Source: Bacteroidales bacterium UBA4333 (lineage in GTDB: Bacteria; Bacteroidota; Bacteroidia; Bacteroidales; Paludibacteraceae). Taken from it: a DNA stretch of 64,000 nucleotides. The stretch's first letter is position 1. Each line of letters begins with the position of its first letter. The position numbers were made by a program, and so were the translations under genes. The notes under the pieces were generated by a model. It was not told the DNA's origin and did no database searches. It was given only the letters and a program-made list of their open reading frames with translations. Shown here piece after piece: positions 1 to 7,735 of this stretch. The DNA is taken from NCBI GenBank assembly GCA_002394335.1, contig DGTP01000016.1, forward strand, positions 124,001 to 188,000. Direction: 5' to 3'.

Positions 1-95
1 AAAAGCATAACCGAGATGCTATTCACCAGAAAATAGGGAATACCTTCTGTAAAATACAGCGTCGGTACCCAGAGCCAAGGACTACTATGTTTCAT
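1..95 (-). CDS. AmpG-like MFS permease, N-terminal fragment (runs off the left edge)
   Basis: An open frame starts with ATG at 95 and reads leftwards out of the window, giving 31 complete codons. The peptide begins MKHSSPWLWVPTLYFTEGIP. The pattern PWLWxPTLYFxEGIPY is typical of the first transmembrane segment of AmpG-family major facilitator permeases, which import muropeptides or related sugars. It follows the chaperone gene on the same strand, with a hairpin between them. Only the N-terminus is visible, so substrate cannot be inferred. The family call is by recognition of this short segment. Confidence 0.6.
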   Translation of the reverse strand, partial: MKHSSPWLWVPTLYFTEGIPYFLVNSISVML

Positions 96-104
96 TTTAG
101 TAGA

Positions 105-136
105 AAGGAGAGTTGCCCAAAGAGGGCACTCTCCTT
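105..136 (-). terminator. Hairpin between the PpiD-like gene and the permease
   Basis: GGAGAG and TGCCC (107-118, with one unpaired T at 113) pair with GGGCA and CTCTCC (124-134) around an AAAGA loop. Two A-T pairs extend the base. It lies just past the stop of the PpiD-like gene and ahead of the permease start. The U tract on the minus strand is poor, so it may act as an attenuator or mRNA-stabilising hairpin rather than a full terminator. Confidence 0.45.
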
Positions 137-162
137 ATATTATACACGTACGCGCGCACGCA

Positions 163-2067
163 TTATTGGAAGTTTCCGCGGTTGTCAGTAATGTCAGCTT
201 TCTGCTCCAGGATATTCAGCGCCTGATAAGCGGCGTAGGAATAACGTTGGAGGAGTGTTTGCATCTCTTGTTTAGCGTCAAACTTTCCGGTAGCTTTTTT
301 ACCTTTGGCGGTTGTCTTGATAACAAATACGCCTTGATTTCCCTCAACCGGGGCGCTCACTTTGTTGACCTCTTGTGCCAATGCGGTGCCCAATACTGCA
401 GGCTCAACGCCTACGGTAGCGAACATGTAGTCTCCGAGGCTGACGGAATCTGCATTAGCGACCTGTGTATTGGCGATTTTGGCAGCCTCTGCGAGAGACT
501 TGCCGCTGAGTTGCTCTTTGAGTTGTGCAGCTTTCTGACGTTTGATCAACTCTGCGCGGAGTTGCGGCTCAACCTGATCCAGCGAAGCGTACTCACCGTC
601 ATGAATCTCAACGAGAACAGCTACAACAAAATTGTTACCGCACTCGAATACATCGCTGACAACACCCTCTTTGTCTTGCTGGAATGCCCAGCGGACAACT
701 TCGCGGCTCTGTTTCAGCTGGCCTACGTTATGGGTAGTAGCCAACAAACTCGGCTGCGGGATGATTGTCAGACCGTCTTTCTCAGCTGAAGCGCGGAAAT
801 CCTCTTCCGTCTTGTTGTTCACAGCAAACTGCTTAGCGATATTATAGTTTGCATTGTGTGTCTTGCTTGAGGGAAGAACCTCTCCACGGAGAACTGCCAA
901 AGTAACCTTGCGGGTCGGAGTGGTGGTAGAATCTACGGTGTAAGCGACCTCCTGCCCCTGGTTCTGAAGCACGAAGAACTGTCCAACGGGAGTTTTGGCA
1001 ATGCTATCTTTGATGAACTGAGGCATCTCGTCCATACGCACCCATTGTACCTGTGCAGGAGTGGTGGTGTCGCCTACGAGTTTGATACTCAATCGAATAG
1101 AGTCCGGAGTAAAGTAGTTGCATTTGGTGACACGAGCCAAAGAATAGGTTCCGTCAACGAGTGCCAAATCGGTGCTTGCACCAGCTTGTACGCCTGCAGC
1201 GAAAGCAAATTCCTTATATTGTGCGGGCACGGTAGCTTCGGTGTACTCGTTTTCCTCATAGATAAGTCCGGTCTTAGGATCAATGGAGCTCTTGATATGT
1301 TCGAGTGTATCCACGCCGTTGGTTTTGAAAGCTTCCTCAACGCCTTTGATAGCGGCTTCGGTATCCGCGAAGTCGGTTTTGGAAGGATCGTCAGCGAAGA
1401 TGACATAAGCGATCTCGCGATTAGCTTTCTGTTTGAATGCATGCTTGCGTTCGTCGTAGAGTTTCTTGATATCGCTTTCGCTTACCTCGACAGTGCTGTC
1501 AGCGATGGCTGCATAGGGAGCCATAACGTACTGAGTGTTAGCGAAATTGGTGCGAGCCTCATAAGCGAACTCTGCATCCAGAGAGTTAGGACGGATCAGG
1601 CTTTGAACAAGGGTGGTGTACTTGCGCTGCAAGTTCTCGACATAGATCATTCTGCGGAAAACATTGCTCTCGCGGAACTCGGGGCGCATGTTTTGACCGT
1701 TTTGAGCGAAGAAATCGTCGATTTCCTCATCTGTAACAGCCAAACCGATCTTGTCAGCTTGCGAGTTGAGCAAGTTCTCCATGAGGAGTTGTTGCCAAAC
1801 TTGTTCGCGGATCTGAACGGTCATCTCCTCGTCAAAACTGCTTTGGTTGTACTGAATTTCCATTAATTTGGTAGTCTCGTCAATCATAGCCTGATACTCT
1901 TCGGGCATAATGTTATTGCCTTCGATGACAGCTACTTTGCGATTTTTAAGATTGAAGAAACTACTACCTGAGTTGATGGCATCTCCAAGGATAAATGCCA
2001 GCATGGCAGCTCCTACAATCAAGAGGAGGACTACGCCATGGTTACGAATTTTTTGTAATGTTGCCAT
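163..2067 (-). CDS. PpiD/SurA-like periplasmic peptidyl-prolyl isomerase, membrane-anchored
   Basis: This 634-residue protein has the layout of PpiD-type chaperones: a short cytoplasmic N-terminus, one transmembrane anchor (about residues 11-30, VVLLLIVGAAMLAFILGD), then a large periplasmic part. The SurA_N-like segment is around residues 40-160 and includes LLMENLLNSQADKIGLAVTD. Parvulin-like (PPIC) segments follow towards the C-terminus. Members of the family assist folding of outer-membrane and secreted proteins. The length fits Bacteroidetes PpiD. It lies 31 bp downstream of the lipoprotein gene on the same strand and probably shares its transcript. Prolyl isomerase activity cannot be judged from the sequence and many homologues act only as chaperones. 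Confidence 0.85.
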   Translation of the reverse strand: MATLQKIRNHGVVLLLIVGAAMLAFILGDAINSGSSFFNLKNRKVAVIEGNNIMPEEYQAMIDETTKLMEIQYNQSSFDEEMTVQIREQVWQQLLMENLLNSQADKIGLAVTDEEIDDFFAQNGQNMRPEFRESNVFRRMIYVENLQRKYTTLVQSLIRPNSLDAEFAYEARTNFANTQYVMAPYAAIADSTVEVSESDIKKLYDERKHAFKQKANREIAYVIFADDPSKTDFADTEAAIKGVEEAFKTNGVDTLEHIKSSIDPKTGLIYEENEYTEATVPAQYKEFAFAAGVQAGASTDLALVDGTYSLARVTKCNYFTPDSIRLSIKLVGDTTTPAQVQWVRMDEMPQFIKDSIAKTPVGQFFVLQNQGQEVAYTVDSTTTPTRKVTLAVLRGEVLPSSKTHNANYNIAKQFAVNNKTEEDFRASAEKDGLTIIPQPSLLATTHNVGQLKQSREVVRWAFQQDKEGVVSDVFECGNNFVVAVLVEIHDGEYASLDQVEPQLRAELIKRQKAAQLKEQLSGKSLAEAAKIANTQVANADSVSLGDYMFATVGVEPAVLGTALAQEVNKVSAPVEGNQGVFVIKTTAKGKKATGKFDAKQEMQTLLQRYSYAAYQALNILEQKADITDNRGNFQ

Positions 2068-2098
2068 TTTTTATTGTTAGTTATTTTATTTTGTTTGC

Positions 2099-3022
2099 TT
2101 AGAAATTCGGGTTGGTGGATTGCTCAATAAATCCTTGTACCGGTTCGCAAGTACCGTTATAGTTCTGGATTTTGGCGTTCACGAGCACGGTGTCGCCGAC
2201 CATTACCTGATTGATATTGGTGAACTTGTTGTTCGCGCTCTTATAGAAGAGCCGGTAGCAGGTAGCGGTTACATCGCCGTCGGAGGAGATGTTAAAGGTC
2301 ATGTTGCCATACGAGCCCAAGGTCTTGTCTGTTACGCTTACAACCACGGCGCGGATCTTATAGGTCTCGCTTGTCGTCTTACCGGCTCCGATACTGTCGC
2401 ATATCTCTTTGGCGCGGTTCACACTGATCTCTCCTTCGCCAGGTTCGGGGCAACCGGGGAACGGCGGGAACACTTCGTTGAAGTGCGGATTGGAGGAAGA
2501 GTAGGTGGCGCAGGTGCCGTTATTCTCGATAATACCGTTATAATTGGTGATTTTGCACTTGACAACCACGAAGTCTCCGATTTGGAGCGCTTCATGATCC
2601 GGCAGCGCTGCACCGTTCTTACCCAGAATACGGTAGCAGTAGAACTCTTTGCTTCCCTGTCCGTCCTGACGCGCACTGAGATAAACATAATCATTACCGT
2701 ATTGCTTGAACTTGTCCTCAAAGTCCGCTTTTCCGCGCTGAGTCTCGTCGAAACGGGTAATCCAACCTTTGATATAATACTCTTGGTCGGTCACTTGCTG
2801 CGAAGCCAGTTTCTTACCGATATTAACCGCTTCGTTAACCGTAATGGCATTTTCCGGCACGGCTACGCCATCGGGATCAGGAGTAGGATCCGGATCAGCT
2901 ACCGTAGGGATCGAATCCAGATTGTGCGAGTTGTCCCCGGGAGCGTCAATGTACGGTTTCTCCGAGCAGCCTGCGAGCACAAGCGCGAGCGTAAGAGAGG
3001 TAATAATGAATGTCTTTTTCAT
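2099..3022 (-). CDS. Lipoprotein with two tandem OB-fold-like repeats
   Basis: A type II signal peptide with lipobox LAGC puts the lipidated cysteine near residue 19. A Pro/Asp-rich linker follows (about 40-55). Two homologous halves come next, about residues 60-185 and 200-307. Each starts with VNxA, then a YxIxxxVxxV strand, a GDxVxVxxKIxNYNG strand and a SxNPxF ending. This is an internal duplication resembling the OB-fold lipoproteins common in Bacteroidales. No ligand is predictable. The gene has its own consensus promoter at 3066-3097 and is followed closely by the PpiD-like gene, so a role in the envelope is likely. Confidence 0.75.
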   Translation of the reverse strand: MKKTFIITSLTLALVLAGCSEKPYIDAPGDNSHNLDSIPTVADPDPTPDPDGVAVPENAITVNEAVNIGKKLASQQVTDQEYYIKGWITRFDETQRGKADFEDKFKQYGNDYVYLSARQDGQGSKEFYCYRILGKNGAALPDHEALQIGDFVVVKCKITNYNGIIENNGTCATYSSSNPHFNEVFPPFPGCPEPGEGEISVNRAKEICDSIGAGKTTSETYKIRAVVVSVTDKTLGSYGNMTFNISSDGDVTATCYRLFYKSANNKFTNINQVMVGDTVLVNAKIQNYNGTCEPVQGFIEQSTNPNF

Positions 3023-3065
3023 ATTGTAGATTGTGTTATTTTATCAAAATTCACAAAATTGCGTG

Positions 3066-3097
3066 CAAAATTACAAAAAAAATCTCACATACGCAAG
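3066..3097 (-). promoter_or_regulatory. Bacteroidetes-type promoter of the tandem-OB lipoprotein
   Basis: On the minus strand the -33 element is CTTG (3094-3097), the spacer is exactly 20 nt and the -7 element is TAATTTTG (3066-3073). The start codon is at 3022, giving a leader of roughly 35-40 nt. The -33 element lies in the loop of the upstream terminator hairpin. Confidence 0.75.
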
Positions 3098-3105
3098 CAT
3101 GTGAG
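3074..3105 (-). terminator. Rho-independent terminator of the LRR/lipoprotein pair
   Basis: On the minus strand a stem of CTCACAT and ATGTGAG (3084-3090 with 3099-3105) with an 8-nt loop is followed by a run of eight T residues (3075-3082). It lies just past the stop of the small LRR gene at 3143. The next promoter overlaps it completely. Confidence 0.7.
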
Positions 3106-3142
3106 AGTTTTTATTGCATAAAAAGTGCATTTTTTTGGATTT

Positions 3143-3622
3143 TTACCCTTTTTCCTTTACCAAATATCGCAATTCTTTTGGGAGTAAGTCTTGTATCCGC
3201 TGTTTATGTCCCTGTGGTACATAGACGGCTTTGAGATTGGGACAACTGCTGAAAGCGTCTTCGGCGATGACGCAAATCCCTTCGGGGAGTTCGATCTCCT
3301 CCAGGTTAATGCACCATGCAAAAGCTCCTTTGCCGAGGGCGGTGACGGTAGCGGGGATCTGCACATAACGCAGTTTCCAGCAGCCTCCGAAAGCCCCGTT
3401 TCCGATGACGGAGACTTTGTAACGTCTTGCTTTGTACCAGAAATGCGAAGGAATGACCGCCTTTTGGAGGTTGACGCTTTCTTCTTGGGGCAGGTAAGTG
3501 GCTTCGGCAATATGGTACCGTTTGCTGACGATATTAAATGCCAAGTTGCCTTTTCGTACGTCTGTCGCCTGTGTAGCAACCGCAAAGGCGCACAGCAGGA
3601 GGATAAAACCAAATTTTTTCAT
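3143..3622 (-). CDS. Small secreted BspA-type leucine-rich-repeat protein
   Basis: This 159-residue protein has a signal peptide (about 1-19, ending AVATQA) and a short run of BspA/LRR_5 repeats. They are recognised by the phasing GNGAFGGCWKLRYVQIPATV, GKGAFAWCINLEEIELPEGI and AEDAFSSCPNLKAVYVPQG at about residues 70-145. Such repeats form a solenoid used for adhesion or surface display. It has no visible C-terminal sorting tail or lipobox, so its final location is unknown. It begins one base after the upstream lipoprotein stop, so the two are surely cotranscribed. A terminator follows at 3074-3105. Confidence 0.75.
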   Translation of the reverse strand: MKKFGFILLLCAFAVATQATDVRKGNLAFNIVSKRYHIAEATYLPQEESVNLQKAVIPSHFWYKARRYKVSVIGNGAFGGCWKLRYVQIPATVTALGKGAFAWCINLEEIELPEGICVIAEDAFSSCPNLKAVYVPQGHKQRIQDLLPKELRYLVKEKG

Positions 3623-3623
3623 T

Positions 3624-4247
3624 TTATTCGTAGTATTCGATCACGCGCTCCACTGTAAACTCCGGTTCGATGGTAGAGTTCTTGGTGACTGTGAGTTTTG
3701 TCCAGTTGCCGTGTGAGTCGATTTCATCGTATTTATATAATTCGATTGCGTGCAGGTCTTCTTTACCTTTGGAGTAATCGAAGACTCCTTTCTTAATATT
3801 GCCCAGTCTGTCGAGTGTGTAATGGTGGTAATGGCTTCCGTTAGGCATAAAGCGTGCCTCATACTCAAGAAATCCGTTCGCGTCGTACCCGTACTCAAAA
3901 ATCACGACATCTTCCGACTTGGCGTACTCCAGATTGGTGAGTTTGATGATCTGTCCTTCGGCATTACGGGTGATATCATCCAGAGAGAGGGTGTGCAACT
4001 GAAGATAGGTGAGGTTTCCGTCTCTGTCCAGCTCAAAGGTAGTTCTGCCGTTCATGACCATTTTCTTAACGTGTCCGCGTAGGCTGAGCCAGTTGAGATC
4101 CGGTGTGCGGAAAGTGTCCGGATTTTCTCCCCATTGCTGGTCCCATTCGTCTTGCGGGGAGGCATTCTGGTTGGAAGCGTTGTTCGCGCAACTAACCATC
4201 ATGACAGCTGCTAATGCCATTCCAATCAAAGTCAAAGTGTGTTTCAT
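3624..4247 (-). CDS. Lipoprotein with YD-repeat-like strands
   Basis: The 207-residue product has a lipobox (VSC, Cys about residue 20) followed by an acidic, Asn-rich linker. Residues 50-207 carry repeated short strand-turn units such as DRDGNLTYL, DANGFLEYEA, DRLGNIKK and DSHGNWTKL. These resemble the YD/RHS-like beta repeats of Bacteroidetes surface lipoproteins. Function is unknown. The gene is driven by a perfect promoter at 4297-4328 and precedes the small LRR gene by one base, so the pair probably forms a two-gene surface-protein operon. Confidence 0.65.
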   Translation of the reverse strand: MKHTLTLIGMALAAVMMVSCANNASNQNASPQDEWDQQWGENPDTFRTPDLNWLSLRGHVKKMVMNGRTTFELDRDGNLTYLQLHTLSLDDITRNAEGQIIKLTNLEYAKSEDVVIFEYGYDANGFLEYEARFMPNGSHYHHYTLDRLGNIKKGVFDYSKGKEDLHAIELYKYDEIDSHGNWTKLTVTKNSTIEPEFTVERVIEYYE

Positions 4248-4296
4248 AAGGCGTTGATTTTATAAGGTTAATAGTTCAAGGTGTTAAAATTTGGCA

Positions 4297-4328
4297 CAAA
4301 GGTAGTGATTTTTTTTGAAATGTGCAAA
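4297..4328 (-). promoter_or_regulatory. Bacteroidetes-type promoter of the lipoprotein-LRR operon
   Basis: Minus strand: TTTG (4325-4328), 20-nt spacer, TACCTTTG (4297-4304). Transcription should start near 4291 and reach the start codon at 4247 after about 45 nt. Confidence 0.8.
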
Positions 4329-4484
4329 TATTTTAGGCATAAAATTGCGAAACATGTTGCAAAACATATTTTGTAAATGTTGATTTTTCTAAAGTGTTGC
4401 TTTAAGTAACGTGTGTTTGTTGTAGGTGTTTGTAATTTGTGCGAAGATAGTTGTTTAATTTCTAAAACATTTATTCGTATTTCA

Positions 4485-5939
4485 TTAAAATGAAATCTCC
4501 AGTGCTACTTTAGGTGAGAGCAAAATATGGGTGAATGGATGGGTGAATTGCAGTTCGGCAGCGTGCAGATAGAGGCGGTCAGCAGGTTTTCCGTATAGTC
4601 TGTCGCCCAGAATGGGTGCATTTAGTCCGTTGAAATGGGCACAATGTACGCGCAACTGGTGTGTTCTGCCGGTGAGGGGATAGAGATCTACGAGAAAGCG
4701 GGATGGGGATAGCTGTGATCTAATGTTGTACTTGGTGTAAGCAGGTTTACCATGTTCGTAATCAACGATTTGCCGTGGTCTGTCGAACGGGTTAGGAAGG
4801 AGTGGGAGAGTGATTTCGCCTTGTGCGGGAGGAAGTGAGTCCGGGTCATATTCGATCACGGCTTCGTAGCGTTTCTTCACTTCGCGTGTTCTGAAGAGGG
4901 CTTGCATGCGCCTGTACGCCTCTTGGGTTTTAGCCAAAACCACTAATCCTGAAGTGTCCTGATCAAGGCGGTGAACGGCTTGAAGGGGTGTTTTCAGGCT
5001 TTGGCGCAGGTATTCTTCGAGGCTGAGTGAGCCGTTATTACCGGCGGTAGTGAGCATTCCAGCCGGTTTCATCGCAATAATAAGCCATTCGTCTTGGTAT
5101 AAAATGTCTATTTTTTCCCGTTGAAACGGCGGTAAGGGTTCTTCTTGTACGTCAATGCCCTGTAGCATGTGGTTGAGTATCGGCCGGCATTTGCCGAGGC
5201 ACGCGCCGTAGAAATAGCCGTCACGCCGCAGTTCGTTGAGAGGCGGTGCTCCGATCCAGAACTCCGCCAGGGCGAGAGGTGTGAGGTGGTGGAGGAAGGC
5301 AAACTGCAACAGTTTGGGTGCGCAACACTCGCCAGCTCCTGCCGGCGGAAGCGTTGAAGGGGTGTCGTTACGGATGGGTGAGAAGTATTCTTCTGCCGAT
5401 AAAATCGGTGTTTCTTGCGCGAATATATCCACCAGATTGCGTGTTTTGCCAATGCCGGAGAGTACATTGTATTGCGAGAACAGCCACCGCTGGAGAGCCC
5501 GGCTCTTGGTTTTGCGGAGCTGAAGGAGTCCGTTTCTTCGGTTTTGAGCGGAAGGATCGCTTGCCGAGAGGTGTTTGAGTTGTGTGTTGATGGACGAGAT
5601 AGAGGTTTCCTCTTGGCGGAAATAGCCGTCCGGTTCGGCAAAATCGAATATGGGCGGCACAAATCCGTCTATCATATGTTTACCGTCCAGAAGGGAAGAG
5701 AACGCCTTGAGGTAGCCAAAACCGCCGTTTTCATCGCGAATAACGAGCACTCCGAACATTTTTCCGAGACGATGAAGTTCGGATTGAGGTGTCTGCTCCA
5801 TGTAGCTGTGAATCTGCCCGATAACCTCCATGGCAGCGGCTTTCGCCCACGGGTGCGGGGAAGCGCTGTAGGGGGATGGCAGAAGATCAGGCGGTGTGCC
5901 GTTTATCGTAGGCGGTAATATGTGATAGAATCGCTGCAA
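4485..5939 (-). CDS. RluA-family pseudouridine synthase with N-terminal extension
   Basis: The C-terminal 220 residues form an RluA-type pseudouridine synthase. The catalytic motif HRLDQDTSG is present (Asp is the nucleophile), preceded by KPAGMLTT and followed by PLTGRTHQLRVH. The N-terminal 270 residues are the extension seen in Bacteroidetes members (FGVLVIRDENGGFGYLKAFSS). It isomerises uridines in rRNA or tRNA; the target is not predictable. The frame is open up to an ATG at 6080, but that would overlap the upstream gene by 178 bp. Homology appears to begin near the TTG at 5939, so I chose that start. The next in-frame ATG is too far inside. The start is uncertain. Confidence 0.8.
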   Translation of the reverse strand: MQRFYHILPPTINGTPPDLLPSPYSASPHPWAKAAAMEVIGQIHSYMEQTPQSELHRLGKMFGVLVIRDENGGFGYLKAFSSLLDGKHMIDGFVPPIFDFAEPDGYFRQEETSISSINTQLKHLSASDPSAQNRRNGLLQLRKTKSRALQRWLFSQYNVLSGIGKTRNLVDIFAQETPILSAEEYFSPIRNDTPSTLPPAGAGECCAPKLLQFAFLHHLTPLALAEFWIGAPPLNELRRDGYFYGACLGKCRPILNHMLQGIDVQEEPLPPFQREKIDILYQDEWLIIAMKPAGMLTTAGNNGSLSLEEYLRQSLKTPLQAVHRLDQDTSGLVVLAKTQEAYRRMQALFRTREVKKRYEAVIEYDPDSLPPAQGEITLPLLPNPFDRPRQIVDYEHGKPAYTKYNIRSQLSPSRFLVDLYPLTGRTHQLRVHCAHFNGLNAPILGDRLYGKPADRLYLHAAELQFTHPFTHILLSPKVALEISF

Positions 5940-6796
5940 TTGAAGAAAGTCATTGGGTGTGAGCGCGGTGCACGGCGTGCGGCGTGCCAGATGGATTGGA
6001 GGCTTGTACAATCGGAGAAACACATATCCGGCCATTTTTTGATATGTTTGCCGACATAGACGGTTTTGAGACTGGCGCATCCATAAAACGCCATTTCATC
6101 GATCTTTCGTAAAGATCCGGGCAAGTGTATTTCCGCCAATTGAGTGCAGTTCATAAAGCTTTGATAGCCGATTTTGCGCAAGTTGTCCGGAAGGGATATT
6201 TGCCGCAAGAGATGGCAGTATCGGAAAGCCTGGTCGCCGATTTCGGAGACTTGGTATTTCTTGCCGTTATAGTCGATGGAAACGGGAATGGAAATGGTGT
6301 CCATCAAGCGATATAAACTGTCGGTGGGATCGGCAATAATGCGCACTTGGCGGCTGTTGATTGTTTCGTACCAAATGCCGTCGGCGGCAAACTGTACGGC
6401 AGAAGAGGGTTTGGCGGAAAGTGTTCCCAAAGCGCCGATGAAGACGAGGAACAGCGGGAGCATGGCTTTTAGTTGTTTGCGGTAAGCGGCAATAACGAAG
6501 CCGCGCAGTGTCTTGTAGTGCTTTGCGGTGCGTTGGGCAAAGGACGCGTTCCATTGGCGCCGCCACTCGTCATGTTTGACGGGGTCTTTGAGGTCTGCAT
6601 CGGCTTTAGCGGACGCTTGCACGATGAGTTTGAAAGAGTCGTGTTGCGCCTGGGAGACCTTTTCCGGATCACGATGAATAGGGCAATGGGAAAAGATTGT
6701 TTCTCCAAAGCGGTTGGTGAGATATAAACGATGGTCATTAGGCGGTGGTGTGCCTGTGTACTTTTTGAAGTTTTTGCTTAAAGTGACTTTTGCCAT
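5903..6796 (-). CDS. LRR protein with an N-terminal cytoplasmic domain and internal signal segment
   Basis: This 297-residue product has two unlike halves. Residues 1-110 are charged and signal-less, beginning MAKVTLSKNFKKYTG. That opening resembles a small conserved Bacteroidetes family whose members start MAKVTL and contain an NRFG motif. Residues 105-128 (RKQLK then LPLFLVFIGALGTLSA) look exactly like a signal peptide or type II anchor. Residues 130-297 contain BspA-type LRRs (GDQAFRYCHLLRQISLPDNL, DEMAFYGCASLKTVYVG). Either this is a type II membrane protein with the LRR outside, or two ORFs have fused in frame and the ATG of MLPLFL starts a separate secreted product. A perfect promoter lies about 200 bp upstream. 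Confidence 0.6.
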   Translation of the reverse strand: MAKVTLSKNFKKYTGTPPPNDHRLYLTNRFGETIFSHCPIHRDPEKVSQAQHDSFKLIVQASAKADADLKDPVKHDEWRRQWNASFAQRTAKHYKTLRGFVIAAYRKQLKAMLPLFLVFIGALGTLSAKPSSAVQFAADGIWYETINSRQVRIIADPTDSLYRLMDTISIPVSIDYNGKKYQVSEIGDQAFRYCHLLRQISLPDNLRKIGYQSFMNCTQLAEIHLPGSLRKIDEMAFYGCASLKTVYVGKHIKKWPDMCFSDCTSLQSIWHAARRAPRSHPMTFFNCSDSITYYRLR

Positions 6797-6897
6797 AAAA
6801 ATTGTTATTTATAAGGTTGTTGGTTCCCAAACATGTCAACGGGATCCCTAAATGCATCCCTGTTAGTGCTTACCAAACCCCGCTGAAACCCTTACCC

Positions 6898-6919
6898 GAT
6901 TCTGTCTCGATTCTGTCTC
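6898..6919. repeat. Two exact 11-bp units in the leader of the LRR gene
   Basis: GATTCTGTCTC occurs twice back to back (6898-6908, 6909-6919), followed by a partial third copy. It lies in the roughly 200-nt transcribed leader between the promoter at 7000-7031 and the start at 6796. No other gene is visible in 6797-6999. Confidence 0.8.
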
Positions 6920-6999
6920 GTTAGTCTGATTTGGCTATGTATGTGTGATAAAACGGTTCTCAAAATGCGGATGAATCAGAGTGTTTCGGAAAGCGGGTG

Positions 7000-7031
7000 C
7001 AAAGGTACAAAAAGTTTTTGGATTGTGCAAA
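7000..7031 (-). promoter_or_regulatory. Bacteroidetes-type promoter upstream of the anchored LRR gene
   Basis: Minus strand: TTTG (7028-7031), 20-nt spacer, TACCTTTG (7000-7007). Its leader to the start at 6796 would be about 200 nt, unusually long for this window. Confidence 0.75.
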
Positions 7032-7218
7032 TTTTTTGCATGTGAAATGGTTGGAAATTGAAGCAAAATTATCAAAAAACACTAAAAACGGCTGAGAATA
7101 TGGATTTTTAATTAGTCCCAAATATTTTTATTAGTCCACAGATTAACCAAATTTGGGGCTTTGCCTTTGTTTGACTTCGTTTGTTTGAGCAGCGAAGCTG
7201 CTTTGTTTGAGGTTGTAA

Positions 7219-7254
7219 CCTTGCGGCGACCCAACGCCGCAAGGCTGTTTTTTT
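7219..7254 (+). terminator. Strong terminator-like hairpin facing right, without an obvious upstream gene
   Basis: CCTTGCGGCG (7219-7228) pairs perfectly with CGCCGCAAGG (7235-7244), loop ACCCAA, followed by CTG and seven T residues. It is oriented for plus-strand transcripts, but no plus-strand gene is seen between 6797 and 7218. The interval 7032-7218 otherwise shows only T-rich repeats of TTTGTTTGA. Confidence 0.65.
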
Positions 7255-7301
7255 CTTATTAGTCCAAAATTATCAAAAATGATCCAAAAAATGTAAAAGA
7301 A

Positions 7302-7329
7302 AACCGAGCTGCTTGACGGCAGCCCGGTT
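7302..7329 (-). terminator. Terminator of tRNA-Ala
   Basis: AACCG (mismatch) GCTGC at 7302-7312 pairs with GCAGC (mismatch) CGGTT at 7319-7329. On the minus strand it is followed by a T-rich run, just downstream of the tRNA. Confidence 0.65.
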
Positions 7330-7381
7330 AAGCTATAAGACAAAATGGACAATAACGTCGGCAAGCGACGGTGTTTTATTG

Positions 7382-7455
7382 TGGAGTATAGCGGACTCGA
7401 ACCGCTCACCTCAACACTGCCAGTGTTGCGCTCTAGCCAGATGAGCTAATACCCC
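7382..7455 (-). tRNA. tRNA-Ala, anticodon GGC
   Basis: The minus strand folds into a full cloverleaf of 74 nt without encoded CCA. The acceptor stem is GGGGTAT with ATACTCC. The D arm is GCTC/GAGC. The anticodon arm is CAACA/TGTTG with loop CTGGCAG, giving anticodon GGC (reads GCC and GCU). The T arm is AGCGG/CCGCT with loop TTCGAGT. The discriminator base is A, as expected for alanine. It has its own consensus promoter at 7478-7509 and a terminator at 7302-7329, so it is a monocistronic tRNA gene. Confidence 0.95.
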
Positions 7456-7477
7456 GAACATTTTCGATTTTCGGGTG

Positions 7478-7509
7478 CAAAGGTACGAAAAGTTTTTGAA
7501 TTATGCAAA
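7478..7509 (-). promoter_or_regulatory. Bacteroidetes-type promoter of tRNA-Ala
   Basis: Minus strand: TTTG (7506-7509), 20-nt spacer, TACCTTTG (7478-7485). Transcription starts about 17 nt before the mature 5' end of the tRNA. Confidence 0.8.
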
Positions 7510-7587
7510 TAATTGTGCGATTTTACGATGAAATGGCTGCAAAGTTGTCATAATTATTAGGTATTTTGTTATAAAAAGTCATAAAGA

Positions 7588-7619
7588 TTTGCGTATGTCC
7601 GAAAAATTTAGTAATTTTG
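7588..7619 (+). promoter_or_regulatory. Bacteroidetes-type promoter of the AspT/YidE-like transporter operon
   Basis: TTTG (7588-7591), 20-nt spacer, TAATTTTG (7612-7619). It leaves a leader of about 110 nt before the start codon at 7736. Confidence 0.8.
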
Positions 7620-7643
7620 CGCCCAAATTAGTATTTATATTTA

Positions 7644-7715
7644 TTTAAGGTATTATTATATTTAAGGTATTACCGGCTCGCACGTGAAAATATATATAAC
7701 AGAAGTGCAAGAGCC
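7644..7715 (+). promoter_or_regulatory. Structured leader: 12-bp direct repeat and hairpin
   Basis: TTTAAGGTATTA occurs at 7644-7655 and 7661-7672. It is followed by an imperfect inverted repeat, GGCTCGCAC (7675-7683) with GTGC-AA-GAGCC (7705-7715). Both lie in the transcribed leader of the transporter. The repeats could bind a regulator or form a control hairpin; neither is demonstrated. Confidence 0.4.
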
Positions 7716-7735
7716 TAAAAAAGTAAAAAAACTAT

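Noticed and set aside
166..789. 207-codon plus-strand ORF across the PpiD-like gene
   Set aside because: It is antisense to a well-supported gene, has no family motifs and no promoter.
7143..7409. 88-codon minus-strand ORF
   Set aside because: It overlaps the tRNA-Ala gene, its terminator and another hairpin; not a plausible protein.
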